From CAXXOK01 sp963666755 (GTDB taxonomy: Bacteria; Bacillota; Clostridia; Christensenellales; Aristaeellaceae), in NCBI GenBank assembly GCA_963666755.2, contig CAXXGW010000009.1:682001-746000 (forward strand): a DNA stretch of 64,000 bases, read 5' to 3'. The notes beneath the pieces were generated by a model. That model was not told where the DNA came from. It made no database searches and saw only the letters and a list, made by a program, of their open reading frames with translations. Numbering within the stretch: the stretch's first letter is position 1; the number at the start of each line of letters is the position of its first letter. The position numbers were made by a program, and so were the translations under genes. Of this stretch, positions 17,529-26,743 are shown one piece after another.

Positions 17529-20500
17529 TTAGGGGTTCGGGGGAAGCTCGCACGAGCCCTGCGCGGTGCAGCAGCGGTTCTTGCCCTGACGCTTGGCTTG
17601 GTAGAGCGCCTGATCGGCGGCGCTGTACAGCGCGGCAAAGGTTTGCCCGTCCGCGGGCACGCCCGCTACACCGATGGAGCAGGTCACCCGACGCTCCCCG
17701 GCATGCTCCGCGTTGATCTGCTCAATGGCGGCCAGCAACTCCCGGCCTTTTTCCAGCGCGGCCTGCAACGTGGCGTTGCGTAAAAGCGCCACAAACTCAT
17801 CGCCGCCCAGACGGCCGACGATGTCGCTTTGCCGGAGGTGCGTGCGCAATACGCCGGCTACATCGCTCAGCAGCGCATCACCCGCAAGGTGGCCATACTG
17901 GTCGTTCACCTCTTTAAAGTTATCCACATCCAAAATCAGCAGGCAGCCGTTTTGCGGATCGTCCTGCAGGTAGCGGTCGATGCGTTCTTCGGCGGTCGAG
18001 CGGTTCAACAGCTGGGTCAGCCCGTCGATGCTGGCCTTGATTTCCAGCTTTTTGAGCGCCTCGATCATCTTGACGTAGCCGATGCCGCTGACGCTTTTGC
18101 GGCTCTCCCCCTGCGACAAATGCAGGTTCATCTCCAGCCAGATCCATTGCTGGTGGCGGTTCAGCGCGCGGAAGGGCACGGTCAGCTCCCGCTTGCCCGC
18201 GCGGTATTGGGTCGGAAGCGACGCCGCGTCCAGCGCGTTGCACAGCGCCTCCCGATCATCCGGATGGACGAGGGTCTGGTTCATTGCCGGGTCCAGATAA
18301 TGCAGATACGGCGCAAAACCCGCGCCTTTGGGGTCCTCGCAGCTGAGCAGGTGCGGCCCGGTGCCGGGCAGGTCGAAGGCGAACACAAACAGGCTGACGC
18401 TGTCCACCGCACGGCGGAATACGGTTGCCTGCCCCAGCTGCTTTTCGCGCGCCTTCTCATCCTGAATATCCACCACGCGGCCGATCATGCGGTACAGCGC
18501 GCCGCGCTCGTCCGCCAGACAGCGGAAGTAGGCGCGGTACCAGCGAAACTCCCCGTTGGACTGGTAATCGGCCTGAAACTCATACATCCCGGGATCGCGG
18601 GTGCGGCAGAACCGGCGCAGGTTGCGGATAAAATCGGGAATGTAATCCGGGTGGATAATCGCGCTTTCGGGCAGGTGCTTCTGGTATTCGGGCACTACCC
18701 GATCCTCCCGCTCGCCGGACAGCAGGCGCACGGTGTAGTTCATCACATCTTTTTCCAGATCATAATCAAAGAAAATCTGCCGTGAATCCTCCATGGTGAT
18801 GCGGTACAGCTCGCTCTGGCGGTTGTAGGCGCGCTCCATTTCCACCTGACGGCTCACGTCCACCAGCACGGCATAGCAAAGAGGCGGAGTGCTGGCCTGC
18901 GGCACAATGGTGTAGTAGGTACGCAGCCAGAAGGTGGCGCCATCATCCCGCGCGACGCGCATCACCTCGCCCAGATCGGTCGATTTGTCGTTCACCGCGC
19001 GGATCACGCCGCCGCTGTCAGCCTCGTCCGTCCGGTAGTTGTCCAGCCGCAGCAGCTCCATAAAACGCTGGGACTGGTGATCCTTCAGCCCAAACATGCT
19101 GAAGGCGCGGCTGTTGACATACAGCGGCCGTACGGGATGCCCCAGTTCAAAGAGCGTGACGCCGACGGGCAGGTTCTCCAGCAGGTGCTGGAGCATGTCG
19201 CTGGTGCGCTCCAGCGTTGCGCGGGTATGTTCCAGCCGCCGTTCCTGCTCGCGCTGCACGGTGGTGTCCAGCAAAACCAGCTGCACCATTGGCCGACCGT
19301 CGGCCATGTGGCTGAGCGCTGCATTTCCGCGCAGACTACCCAGCGCCCCGTGCGGGCGCACGATGGTTACATCGATGTTTTCGACGCTGTGGCGCTCGCG
19401 GCAGCGCCGCAATTGGCTCAGGAACTCGTCCCGGTCGTCCGGGGCGATCAGGCTGAACAGGTCGCGGTCGGCCACCTCGTCGAAATCCTCCTTGGAGGCG
19501 AAGCCGAACAGCTCCCAGCAGGCGCGGTTAAAGAATACCGGGCGCGGCGGATCATGCAAATCCAGCTGCAGGATGCCGCAGGGCAGCGTCCAGTACAGGT
19601 GGCTGAGCATGGTCAGCCGCCGCTCCGCCTGCTCGCGCTGTTGGTCCAGCTGCAACTGGGTGCGGTGCTCCTGATCCACATCGTTCACGGTGGCCAGCAC
19701 CGTTGTAATGCGCTGATCCGGCCCGCGCTGCACCGCAACGTTCAGGCGGCACCAGTGGATATCGCCCTGCAATGTCGCAAGTCGCACCAGCCGGGAGGCG
19801 TTCACCCGATCCTGCAGGCTCAGGAAAAACGCCGCCAGCGCCGACAGATCCTCCGGATGGGCTACGCCTTCGGGCAGTATGCCGGAAAACAGCTGCCGAC
19901 AGGAGAGCGCGCACAGGGGATAGGTTTGCGCCAGCTTGTTGCCTTCCGCCTGTTCAGCATCCGGTGTCCAGGCAAACAGCGCCGTCTGCGTCTGTTCCAG
20001 AATGATCTGGTACCGCTCCTGCTCCTGCTGTTTTACGCGCAGCAGCGCATACTCGGCCTGCATCTGCTCGCTCTGCTTCTGCTCGTCGATGTTGCGGTTG
20101 CAAAGCAACGCGCGGAACTTGCCGCCCGCATCCTCAATGGGGTGCAGCGTCAGCCGTGCCCATTGATAGGGTTGGTTGTCCGTACGCAGGCGCAGTTCCG
20201 CCGACAGGGAGCGCCGGCCCTCCTTGCGGAAGGCAGTTTCCAGCCGCACCTTATCGCAAAGGGAAGCAAACAGGGGCTGATCCTCCGGGTGCACGCGCGT
20301 TTCGGCATAGATTTGCAGGTGGGAATCCAGCTGCTGGGTGTGGGCATGGTAGCCGCCTGCCGGGCTGCCCAGTGAAACGCTGGTAACCAGATTGTCGGTA
20401 TAGTTCAGCTCCCGCACTTCGCTGTAGGCATCCAGCATCACGGTGCCGTACTGGTACAGCAGGAAGTTGTGCTCCAGCTCCTTCTGGTGGGTCATATCCG

Positions 20501-22562
20501 TCAGGGCAAAATAATACAGGTCTTGCAGGTTGACGCGGCCCAGATGGCGCAGCTTGATGTCCAGCCACATCAGGTGCCCGTCGGTATGGGGGACGCTTAC
20601 CTGCGCCAGTTCTACCCCGTGGGTTTGCGCGGCGCGGTTGCAGGCGTTCAGGATCGTCTGCCGGTCGGCGGGTTCCAACCCCTGCAGCGCGTTGCGGCTG
20701 CTGAGGAGCGATTGCGGCGTGGAGCCGGTCAGCTCGTAATACCCTTCGTTTACGCGCAGCACTTCCAGCTTATCGCCGGTTTTTTCGTACAGGGCCATGG
20801 CTCCCACCATGCCGTTAAACAGGAGCGATACCGGCTGGCTGTTATCCCACAGGCTTTTCAGGTCGAAGGTGTCCAGCAGGCGCTCGCGGTCGGTTACGTT
20901 TTCGCGGCGCAGGGCCTCGGGGTTGCGCAGCAGGACGGTAAATTCTTCCGTGGGCATGGGGCGCGCATAATAGTAGCCCTGTACCTCGTCACAGCCGATG
21001 GAGCGGAGAAAATCCACCTGTGCCTGGGTTTCCACCCCTTCGGCGACGACGATGATTTCCAGCCACTTGGCCATGCGGATGATGCTGGCCATGACGTTAG
21101 CGGCACGGCCGTTGTTTTCCATGCCGGTGATGAAGCGCATATCCACCTTAAGGATATCCACCGGCAAATCCTTGAGCATGCTCAGGGAGGAATACCCGCT
21201 GCCGAAATCGTCCATCAGGATTTCAAACCCGTAGGAACGGAGCGTGCGCACGGCGCTGAGCAACTGTTCCGGGTGGTCGGTGTATGCGCTTTCGGTAATT
21301 TCCAGCTTGATGAGCGATGGGTCCAGCTCATAGCGGGCCACCATGGCCCGGATATCTTCACATAAATGAGGGTTAAACAAGTTTAACCGCGACACATTGA
21401 CCGAGATGGGCAAAAGCCGCAACCCCTCGGCCTTCAGATCATGCAGATACTTACAGACGCTCTCCCACAGGTACACATCCAGCCGGGTAATGAAGCCGTT
21501 GCGCTCAAACAGCGGGATGAAATCCCTTGGCGGGATCAGCCCCTTGGTGGGGTGGTTCCAGCGCACCAGCGCCTCGGCGCTGTTGGGCTCGCCCGTGGTG
21601 ATGCTGTACAGCGGTTGCAGGTAAAAACAGAACTGCCCCTGCTGCAGCGCCAGATTCATTTCGTTGCTGACGCTCTGCTCCAGCATCAGCTGGTCGCGCA
21701 TGGCGCTGTCGTAAAAAGCGAAGCGGCGGTGGTAGTTGCCCTTGACGGTTTTCAGCGCCATGGAGGCGCGGTCGCACATCTGATCCACGCTCAGGGTGGT
21801 ATCTTCCACATTGTAGATGCCGGCGTACAGCGCGATGCGCATGCCGACGCCCAACTCCTCCAGGCGCTGGTTTACGCCGTCCACCAGATCGCGCGGCTCA
21901 TACAGGCGTTGCGGGTAACACAGGGCGAAGCGGTCGCTCTCCAGCCGGGCATAGGTGCCAACGCCGCGCAGCTGCTCGTCCAGATAGCGGGCGATGGCGC
22001 GCAGCACCCGATCGCCCACCGCGGTGCCGAGCTGATCGTTAATGACTTTAAAGCGCTCCACATCCCACAGTTGCAGCTGGCAGCCGCTTCCCTGCTTTTT
22101 ACGCAGCAGGCGCGCGGTGCGCTTGTCAAAAGTGTGGCGGTTAAAAATGCCGGTCAATGGATCCCGTTCCAGCGCGCGGCGCAGCGACATGTTTTCCTGT
22201 AGGCGGATCAGGTTGCGCACGCGCTGCAAAAGCAGCTCCGGCTGTACGGGGCGGTAGGTGATATCCGCCACATCCAGCTTGAGCGCGCGCTGCGCCGCTT
22301 CGGCATCGTCCGGGTTGCAGAGGCCGAGCACCGGCACCATATGCGCCAGCGTATCCAGCCGTTTTGCATTTAAAAACTCGCACGCGCAGGCGCAGGACAG
22401 GGATAGCAGTACGCACTCCACGATGTCGGGTGTCTGCTTAAGCAAGCGGAGCGCCTCTGTGCCGCAGGGTGCTTCCAGCAGCTCGTAGCAGGGTTCTAAA
22501 ATTGCCCGCAAGGAGGCGCGCCGTTGCGTATCCTCCTCCACGATCATCAACCTTCGGCTCAT
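17529..22562 (-). CDS. giant REC-GGDEF-EAL-PAS(n)-GGDEF cyclic-di-GMP protein
   Basis: 1677 residues, ATG at 22562 with GGAGG. Residues 1-125 resemble a receiver, but the phosphoacceptor Asp is replaced (VLLSLS at 51-56) and the conserved Lys is Arg, so it is a pseudo-receiver. Residues 130-290 form a GGDEF fold whose signature is ESDRF (208-212), probably inactive. Residues 300-560 form an EAL domain with all expected catalytic residues: EAL 330-332, N389, EITE 421-424, DD 451-452, K472, E508 and Q528. Several PAS/PAC units follow (about 590-1500). The C-terminal domain has an intact GGDEF (1586-1590) preceded by an inhibitory-site RxxD (RQSD). No membrane segment is seen, so it is a cytoplasmic enzyme able in principle to break and make cyclic di-GMP. 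Confidence 0.93.
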   Translation of the reverse strand: MSRRLMIVEEDTQRRASLRAILEPCYELLEAPCGTEALRLLKQTPDIVECVLLSLSCACACEFLNAKRLDTLAHMVPVLGLCNPDDAEAAQRALKLDVADITYRPVQPELLLQRVRNLIRLQENMSLRRALERDPLTGIFNRHTFDKRTARLLRKKQGSGCQLQLWDVERFKVINDQLGTAVGDRVLRAIARYLDEQLRGVGTYARLESDRFALCYPQRLYEPRDLVDGVNQRLEELGVGMRIALYAGIYNVEDTTLSVDQMCDRASMALKTVKGNYHRRFAFYDSAMRDQLMLEQSVSNEMNLALQQGQFCFYLQPLYSITTGEPNSAEALVRWNHPTKGLIPPRDFIPLFERNGFITRLDVYLWESVCKYLHDLKAEGLRLLPISVNVSRLNLFNPHLCEDIRAMVARYELDPSLIKLEITESAYTDHPEQLLSAVRTLRSYGFEILMDDFGSGYSSLSMLKDLPVDILKVDMRFITGMENNGRAANVMASIIRMAKWLEIIVVAEGVETQAQVDFLRSIGCDEVQGYYYARPMPTEEFTVLLRNPEALRRENVTDRERLLDTFDLKSLWDNSQPVSLLFNGMVGAMALYEKTGDKLEVLRVNEGYYELTGSTPQSLLSSRNALQGLEPADRQTILNACNRAAQTHGVELAQVSVPHTDGHLMWLDIKLRHLGRVNLQDLYYFALTDMTHQKELEHNFLLYQYGTVMLDAYSEVRELNYTDNLVTSVSLGSPAGGYHAHTQQLDSHLQIYAETRVHPEDQPLFASLCDKVRLETAFRKEGRRSLSAELRLRTDNQPYQWARLTLHPIEDAGGKFRALLCNRNIDEQKQSEQMQAEYALLRVKQQEQERYQIILEQTQTALFAWTPDAEQAEGNKLAQTYPLCALSCRQLFSGILPEGVAHPEDLSALAAFFLSLQDRVNASRLVRLATLQGDIHWCRLNVAVQRGPDQRITTVLATVNDVDQEHRTQLQLDQQREQAERRLTMLSHLYWTLPCGILQLDLHDPPRPVFFNRACWELFGFASKEDFDEVADRDLFSLIAPDDRDEFLSQLRRCRERHSVENIDVTIVRPHGALGSLRGNAALSHMADGRPMVQLVLLDTTVQREQERRLEHTRATLERTSDMLQHLLENLPVGVTLFELGHPVRPLYVNSRAFSMFGLKDHQSQRFMELLRLDNYRTDEADSGGVIRAVNDKSTDLGEVMRVARDDGATFWLRTYYTIVPQASTPPLCYAVLVDVSRQVEMERAYNRQSELYRITMEDSRQIFFDYDLEKDVMNYTVRLLSGEREDRVVPEYQKHLPESAIIHPDYIPDFIRNLRRFCRTRDPGMYEFQADYQSNGEFRWYRAYFRCLADERGALYRMIGRVVDIQDEKAREKQLGQATVFRRAVDSVSLFVFAFDLPGTGPHLLSCEDPKGAGFAPYLHYLDPAMNQTLVHPDDREALCNALDAASLPTQYRAGKRELTVPFRALNRHQQWIWLEMNLHLSQGESRKSVSGIGYVKMIEALKKLEIKASIDGLTQLLNRSTAEERIDRYLQDDPQNGCLLILDVDNFKEVNDQYGHLAGDALLSDVAGVLRTHLRQSDIVGRLGGDEFVALLRNATLQAALEKGRELLAAIEQINAEHAGERRVTCSIGVAGVPADGQTFAALYSAADQALYQAKRQGKNRCCTAQGSCELPPNP

Positions 22563-22639
22563 CCGGAGACCTCCGCTTTGCGATAACAGGTTACATGCAC
22601 AGACCAGACGACGTGATCAGATGGGATTTCTTGTGTATC

Positions 22640-22668
22640 AGTATACACAGAAACCATGCGATTGACAA
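22640..22668 (-). promoter_or_regulatory. promoter of the giant GGDEF/EAL gene
   Basis: On the minus strand TTGTCA (22663-22668) and TATACT (22640-22645) are 17 bases apart. The leader to the ATG at 22562 is about 70 bases. Confidence 0.7.
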
Positions 22669-22700
22669 GAAAAGGATTTCCGTTGCCATGGAACACATAA

Positions 22701-22735
22701 GCGCCCCCACGCATCCGCGGGGGCGGTGGGGGTTA
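22701..22735 (-). terminator. possible terminator after the histidine kinase gene
   Basis: A GCCCCC/GGGGGC hairpin (22703-22708 with 22719-22724) lies downstream of the kinase stop. The following bases are only weakly U-rich. Confidence 0.35.
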
Positions 22736-22786
22736 CCTGAATGCGGCTGTGAGCGGACACGCGTATAACTGAACAGGCGCCACCCT

Positions 22787-24418
22787 TCAGCCTGCCGGAG
22801 CATCCCAGATAAAGCGGAACGTCGCCCCGTGCCCGGGCTGGCTTTCCACAACGATGCGCATCTGGTGCCGCGCCGCAATTTCCTTTGCAATGGAAAGCCC
22901 AAGGCCGCTGCCCTGGCTTTCGGCGGTGGCGCGCGCACGGTGGAACCGCTCAAACAGCTGCGGGATTTCCTCCAGCGGGATGCCGGGGCCTTCGTCGCGC
23001 ACCTCGGCATAGGCGGGCGTAAGCGTCACGGTTACGGCGGAGGCTTCGGGCGAGTATTTAACGGCATTGTCCAGCACAATCAGGAACATCTGCCGTAAAC
23101 GCCCATAATCCCCGGTCAGGGGCACCGGTGCTTCCGGCAGGCGGCGCTCCAGCCGGATCGACTTGGCCCGTGCCATCTGCCCGGCACTGTACAGCGCATC
23201 GCCCAGCACTTCCGTCAGGTTGACGGGCGCGTGCTCGGTGGGGAAGTCCGGGTTTTGCAGCCGCGCCAGGTCCATCAGATCGTTGACGAGGCGCTGCAGG
23301 GTCACAGTCTCCCGCAGCATCTGCCGGTGGTAGGCTTCGGCCTGCGCGGGCTCGGTTATCACCCCGTCGCAAAGAGCCTCCAGCGAGCCGCGCAGCACGG
23401 TTACGGGCGTGCGCAGCTCGTGGGATACATTGGCCAGAAAATCGCGGCGCTGCTGCTCCTGCCGATCGGCGGCGGCACGGGCTTCCTCAAGGCGGCCGCC
23501 GAGGCCGTCCATCGCCACCGCGAGGCGACCGATTTCGTCCCGGCGGTGTACGCCGGTGCGGGCAGCATATTCTCCTTCGGTCAAACGCTGCGCGGTGCGG
23601 CGCATCTTTTCCAGCGGGCCTGCAAAACGCCAGGACAGGAGCGCCGCCAGCACGATGGCGACGGCCAGCGCCGCCGCGCCGCTGGCCAGCAGCACCGTAA
23701 CCCCCTGCGCGGCCACAGCCTGCACGCCGGATACCGCATCGTGCAGGAGTAGCGCGCCCGCGATCCGATCCCCTTGCCGGATGGGCGCGCCCACGGTCAG
23801 GGTGGGGGTGCCCAGCAGGTCGCTGAACCCTTCGCTGATGGGCGTTTGCCCCGCAAACACCGCCTGCACCACCGCCTCGGCATCGGCAGGCAAATCCGCA
23901 TAGGTCAGGGTCAGCCCCTTCATATGGCCGCCGGAAAGAAACTCCAGCTGCTCGTCCAGTATCCAGACGTTCGGCTCCACACGGCTGAGCACGCGCACAT
24001 ACGCACCGTACCCCATTTCGGCCCCATTCTGCGCCCCGCCCGCACCCTGCGTGCCGCCTGCACCCTGCGCGCCGTTGCCGGCGCCGCCCGCTGCGGAAGT
24101 GCCGGAGGCGTTGCCCTTACCCTTGCCGCCTGATCCCTGCGCCCCGCTGCGGGTAGTGCTGTCGGGCACGGTGGCGGGCGTCTCTGCCGCGGCGCCACTG
24201 CCGGTTACGGCGGTGGTTTCCGAGGCGGCGCCGCTGTCGGTCAGTACCTCCGAAAGCATCCCGGCAAGCGAGGTGGCGCGGGTCAGCAGTTCCGCGCGTT
24301 TGGCTTCGACCATCCGCCGGGAAAACATCGTCTGGAACAGCGTGCCGCTCAGCCCGGCGAACACCGCAAGCGCGACGGCAAAGTACGCCAGCAGCTTGAG
24401 CGCGATTCTATGCTTCAT
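22787..24418 (-). CDS. sensor histidine kinase with Gly/Ala-rich sensor loop
   Basis: 543 residues. The ATG at 24418 overlaps the end of the regulator gene by 11 bases and has GAGGG upstream, so it is preferred to the in-frame ATG at 24433. There are two membrane segments (about 8-28 and 240-262), a HAMP linker, the phosphorylated histidine in NVSHELRTPV, an N box (VLDNAVKYSPE), G1 (RDEGPGIP), F box (FERFHRA) and G2 (GSGLGLSIAKEI). The extracytoplasmic part contains a low-complexity insert rich in Gly, Ala, Ser and Thr at about residues 61-134, followed by a compact fold. It pairs with the regulator upstream. The signal is unknown; the divergent redox genes next door are plausible targets. 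Confidence 0.93.
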   Translation of the reverse strand: MKHRIALKLLAYFAVALAVFAGLSGTLFQTMFSRRMVEAKRAELLTRATSLAGMLSEVLTDSGAASETTAVTGSGAAAETPATVPDSTTRSGAQGSGGKGKGNASGTSAAGGAGNGAQGAGGTQGAGGAQNGAEMGYGAYVRVLSRVEPNVWILDEQLEFLSGGHMKGLTLTYADLPADAEAVVQAVFAGQTPISEGFSDLLGTPTLTVGAPIRQGDRIAGALLLHDAVSGVQAVAAQGVTVLLASGAAALAVAIVLAALLSWRFAGPLEKMRRTAQRLTEGEYAARTGVHRRDEIGRLAVAMDGLGGRLEEARAAADRQEQQRRDFLANVSHELRTPVTVLRGSLEALCDGVITEPAQAEAYHRQMLRETVTLQRLVNDLMDLARLQNPDFPTEHAPVNLTEVLGDALYSAGQMARAKSIRLERRLPEAPVPLTGDYGRLRQMFLIVLDNAVKYSPEASAVTVTLTPAYAEVRDEGPGIPLEEIPQLFERFHRARATAESQGSGLGLSIAKEIAARHQMRIVVESQPGHGATFRFIWDAPAG

Positions 24419-25103
24419 GCAGATTTCCCTCAAATTTGTACCCTACGCCCCAGATGGTACGGATGGCCCAGCCCTCGGGGCCGAGTGCCTCCAATTTGGC
24501 GCGCAGGCGTTTAATGTGTGAATCCACGGTGCGGGTATCGCCCAGATAATCGTACCCCCAGAGGCTTTCCAGCAGGTTGTCGCGCGTGAACACCTTACCG
24601 GGGTAGGAAGCGAGCGTCCAGAGAATTTCCAGCTCCTTTTTGGTGAGCGCCGCCGCTTGCCCGCCCACCTGGGCGGTGTAATCGTCCAGGCGCACGGTCA
24701 GGTTGCCGCGTACAAGCGTCTGGGCGCTGTCGGTGCGCTGCATGCCAATGCGCCGCAGCGCCGCGCGCAGCCGCGCCATTACCTCGGCGGGGGAGAAGGG
24801 CTTGACGATGTAATCGTCCGCGCCGATGTCCAGCCCCATGATACGCTCAAAATCTTCGCCGCGCGCGGTAATCATGAGTATCGGTACAGTGGAGGTCTTG
24901 CGGATTTCACGGCACACGGCAAACCCATCCAGCTTGGGCATCATCACATCCAGCAGCACCGCGTCGGGCTTTGCGCGTGCAAACAGGGCAAGAGCTTCCT
25001 CGCCGTCGGCGGCCAGCACAGGGGTGTGGCCTTCCTTTTTAAGATATTCTTCCAGAATTGAGGCGATCTGCCGGTGATCGTCCGCAACGAGGATTGTGGC
25101 CAT
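24408..25103 (-). CDS. OmpR-family response regulator
   Basis: 231 residues, ATG at 25103 with GGAGG upstream; a long in-frame extension to 25424 runs through the divergent promoter region and was rejected. The receiver contains the acidic pair VADDH, the phosphoacceptor in LLDVMMPKLDG, the MITA switch threonine and the KPF lysine. The C-terminal winged helix has the typical LTKKELEILWTLASYPG and TVDSHIKRLRAKLE blocks. Its gene overlaps the kinase gene, giving a standard two-component pair, and is divergent from the NapH-like ferredoxin gene 151 bases away, so it may regulate that operon. No binding site was identified. Confidence 0.94.
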   Translation of the reverse strand: MATILVADDHRQIASILEEYLKKEGHTPVLAADGEEALALFARAKPDAVLLDVMMPKLDGFAVCREIRKTSTVPILMITARGEDFERIMGLDIGADDYIVKPFSPAEVMARLRAALRRIGMQRTDSAQTLVRGNLTVRLDDYTAQVGGQAAALTKKELEILWTLASYPGKVFTRDNLLESLWGYDYLGDTRTVDSHIKRLRAKLEALGPEGWAIRTIWGVGYKFEGNLHEA

Positions 25104-25254
25104 GGGGGAACCTCCTTTGCATTCCGTCAGGTTTAAGGGAAGTGTACGCCGCAAACGTGGCGGAACTGTGGCATATGCGCCATGAATTTTGACCGGAAAA
25201 GACACATTTTCGCCGTATCCGTTTGCTAGGATGGCGCTAAGGAGGAGGATGCAC

Positions 25255-26091
25255 ATGCAAACCAAACGGAAAGTAAAGAACCGGCTCCGCCGGGGAATCC
25301 AGATCGGAATCTTCTCCCTTATCGCGGTACTGGCCGTCGGCAAGGGACTTAAGGATGCGGGCGCGCTGCCCTGGTGGCCCGAAATCTCACTGCACGCCAT
25401 CTGCCCCTTCGGTGGTGTGGTCACGATCTATCAGTTCATCACCACGGGGGATTTTCTGCCCAAGCTGCACAGCGCCGCGTTTATCCTGATGGCGCTGGGG
25501 CTGATTACGGCCACGCTGTTCGGCCCGATTTTCTGCGGTTACGCCTGCCCGCTGGGCAGCTACCAGGAGTGGATCGGCCGCCTGGGGCGCAAGCTGTTCC
25601 CCAAGCGTTACGGCAAGCTGATCCCCCCGAAGGTGGATCGAGCGCTGAGCTACCTCCGTTACGGCGTGCTGGCGCTGGTGGTGTACCAGACGGCCGTGGT
25701 CGGCAAGCTGGTGTTTGCCGATGTGGACCCGTACTATGCGTTGTTTAACTTCTTTACCGGCGAAGTGGCGTGGACGGCGCTGGCGGTGTTGGGCGCGGTC
25801 ACGGTGCTTTCGCTGATTGTGGAACGGCCGTGGTGCCGCTACCTGTGCCCGTACGGTGCGCTGCTGGGGCTGTTTAACCGCATCCGCATTTTCCCGGTGC
25901 GGCGCAGGGAAGCGACCTGTACTCACTGCAAGAGCTGTGACCGGGCCTGCCCGATGAACATCAACGTTTCCAAGGCCGGCGCGGTACGGGATACGCGCTG
26001 CATCAGCTGCAACCAGTGCCTCAGCGGCAACGCCTGCCCCGTGCCCGACACCCTGACCCTTTCCACCCCGCAAGGAGGCGACAACGCATGA
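25255..26091 (+). CDS. NapH/CcoG-like membrane ferredoxin
   Basis: 278 residues. The ATG at 25255 is preferred over that at 25249 because GGAGGAGG at 25241-25248 needs spacing. There are five or so membrane segments with cysteine motifs between them: ICPFGG, FCGYACPLG and CRYLCPYG, typical of the NapH/NosR/RdxA superfamily. Two C-terminal 4Fe-4S clusters follow: CTHCKSCDRACP and CISCNQCLSGNACP, the second with an irregular spacing. It would move electrons across or along the membrane, but the partner reductase is not in the window. The next gene overlaps it by four bases (ATGA), so they form an operon. Exact redox partner unknown. Confidence 0.9.
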   Translation: MQTKRKVKNRLRRGIQIGIFSLIAVLAVGKGLKDAGALPWWPEISLHAICPFGGVVTIYQFITTGDFLPKLHSAAFILMALGLITATLFGPIFCGYACPLGSYQEWIGRLGRKLFPKRYGKLIPPKVDRALSYLRYGVLALVVYQTAVVGKLVFADVDPYYALFNFFTGEVAWTALAVLGAVTVLSLIVERPWCRYLCPYGALLGLFNRIRIFPVRRREATCTHCKSCDRACPMNINVSKAGAVRDTRCISCNQCLSGNACPVPDTLTLSTPQGGDNA

Positions 26092-26597
26092 AAGTGAAAC
26101 CCAACACGGCGATCCTGCTGTCCACCCTGATTGTGGCGGTTGGCGTAGCCGTTACGGCGGCGACCGGCCTGTGGAAGACCAGCGGCACCGCGACGCCGCG
26201 GCGATTGGAAGCGGTGCAGACCGGCGAAACGGCGGCCGGGAGCGAAACGGCGGAAACCGGAACCGCCTATGACCCCGCCGATATCCGCGGCTCTTATACC
26301 TTCGGGGAGATCACCTCGCTGTACGGCCTGCCGCTGAACGAGCTGGCAACGGCGTTCGGCCTGAGCGACACCGAGGCGGAGGGCTTTCAGGTAAAGGGGC
26401 TGGAGAAGCGCTACCCCGAAGGCGAAACGGCCGCGGGCACCGCGTCGGTGCGGATGTTTGTCGCCTACGCACTGGGCCTGCCCTATACCCCGACCGAGGA
26501 TACCTATTTACCGGCTGCCGCCCTCCCGATCCTGAACCAACACGCCCGCATGACGGAGGAGCAGACCGCCTACGTGACTGCCCATACCATCCCCTGA
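26088..26597 (+). CDS. membrane-anchored partner of the NapH-like ferredoxin
   Basis: 169 residues, starting inside the stop of the preceding gene (ATGA overlap at 26088-26091) with AAGGAGG at 26072-26078. One N-terminal membrane segment (about 7-24) is followed by a Thr/Glu/Ala-rich linker and a domain with IRGSYTFGEITSLYGLP, VKGLEKRYPE, VRMFVAYALGLPYTP and a final EEQTAYVTAH. I recall this domain beside 4Fe-4S NapH-type genes in other Firmicutes, but it has no function I can name and no cysteine or obvious haem motif. The tight coupling indicates it works with the ferredoxin at the membrane. Confidence 0.75.
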   Translation: MKVKPNTAILLSTLIVAVGVAVTAATGLWKTSGTATPRRLEAVQTGETAAGSETAETGTAYDPADIRGSYTFGEITSLYGLPLNELATAFGLSDTEAEGFQVKGLEKRYPEGETAAGTASVRMFVAYALGLPYTPTEDTYLPAAALPILNQHARMTEEQTAYVTAHTIP

Positions 26598-26743
26598 CAC
26601 GGCAGCGAGCGAAATTCGTACGCAAAACGGTTCAAAAAGGACAAACTTCTGCCACAAAGGTTCGGTAGTCTTACATTGCAGCAAGGAAAGCTGCAGGATT
26701 CCCAAACAACAACAGCGACATGTTCGCAAAGGAGTGAATTTTC

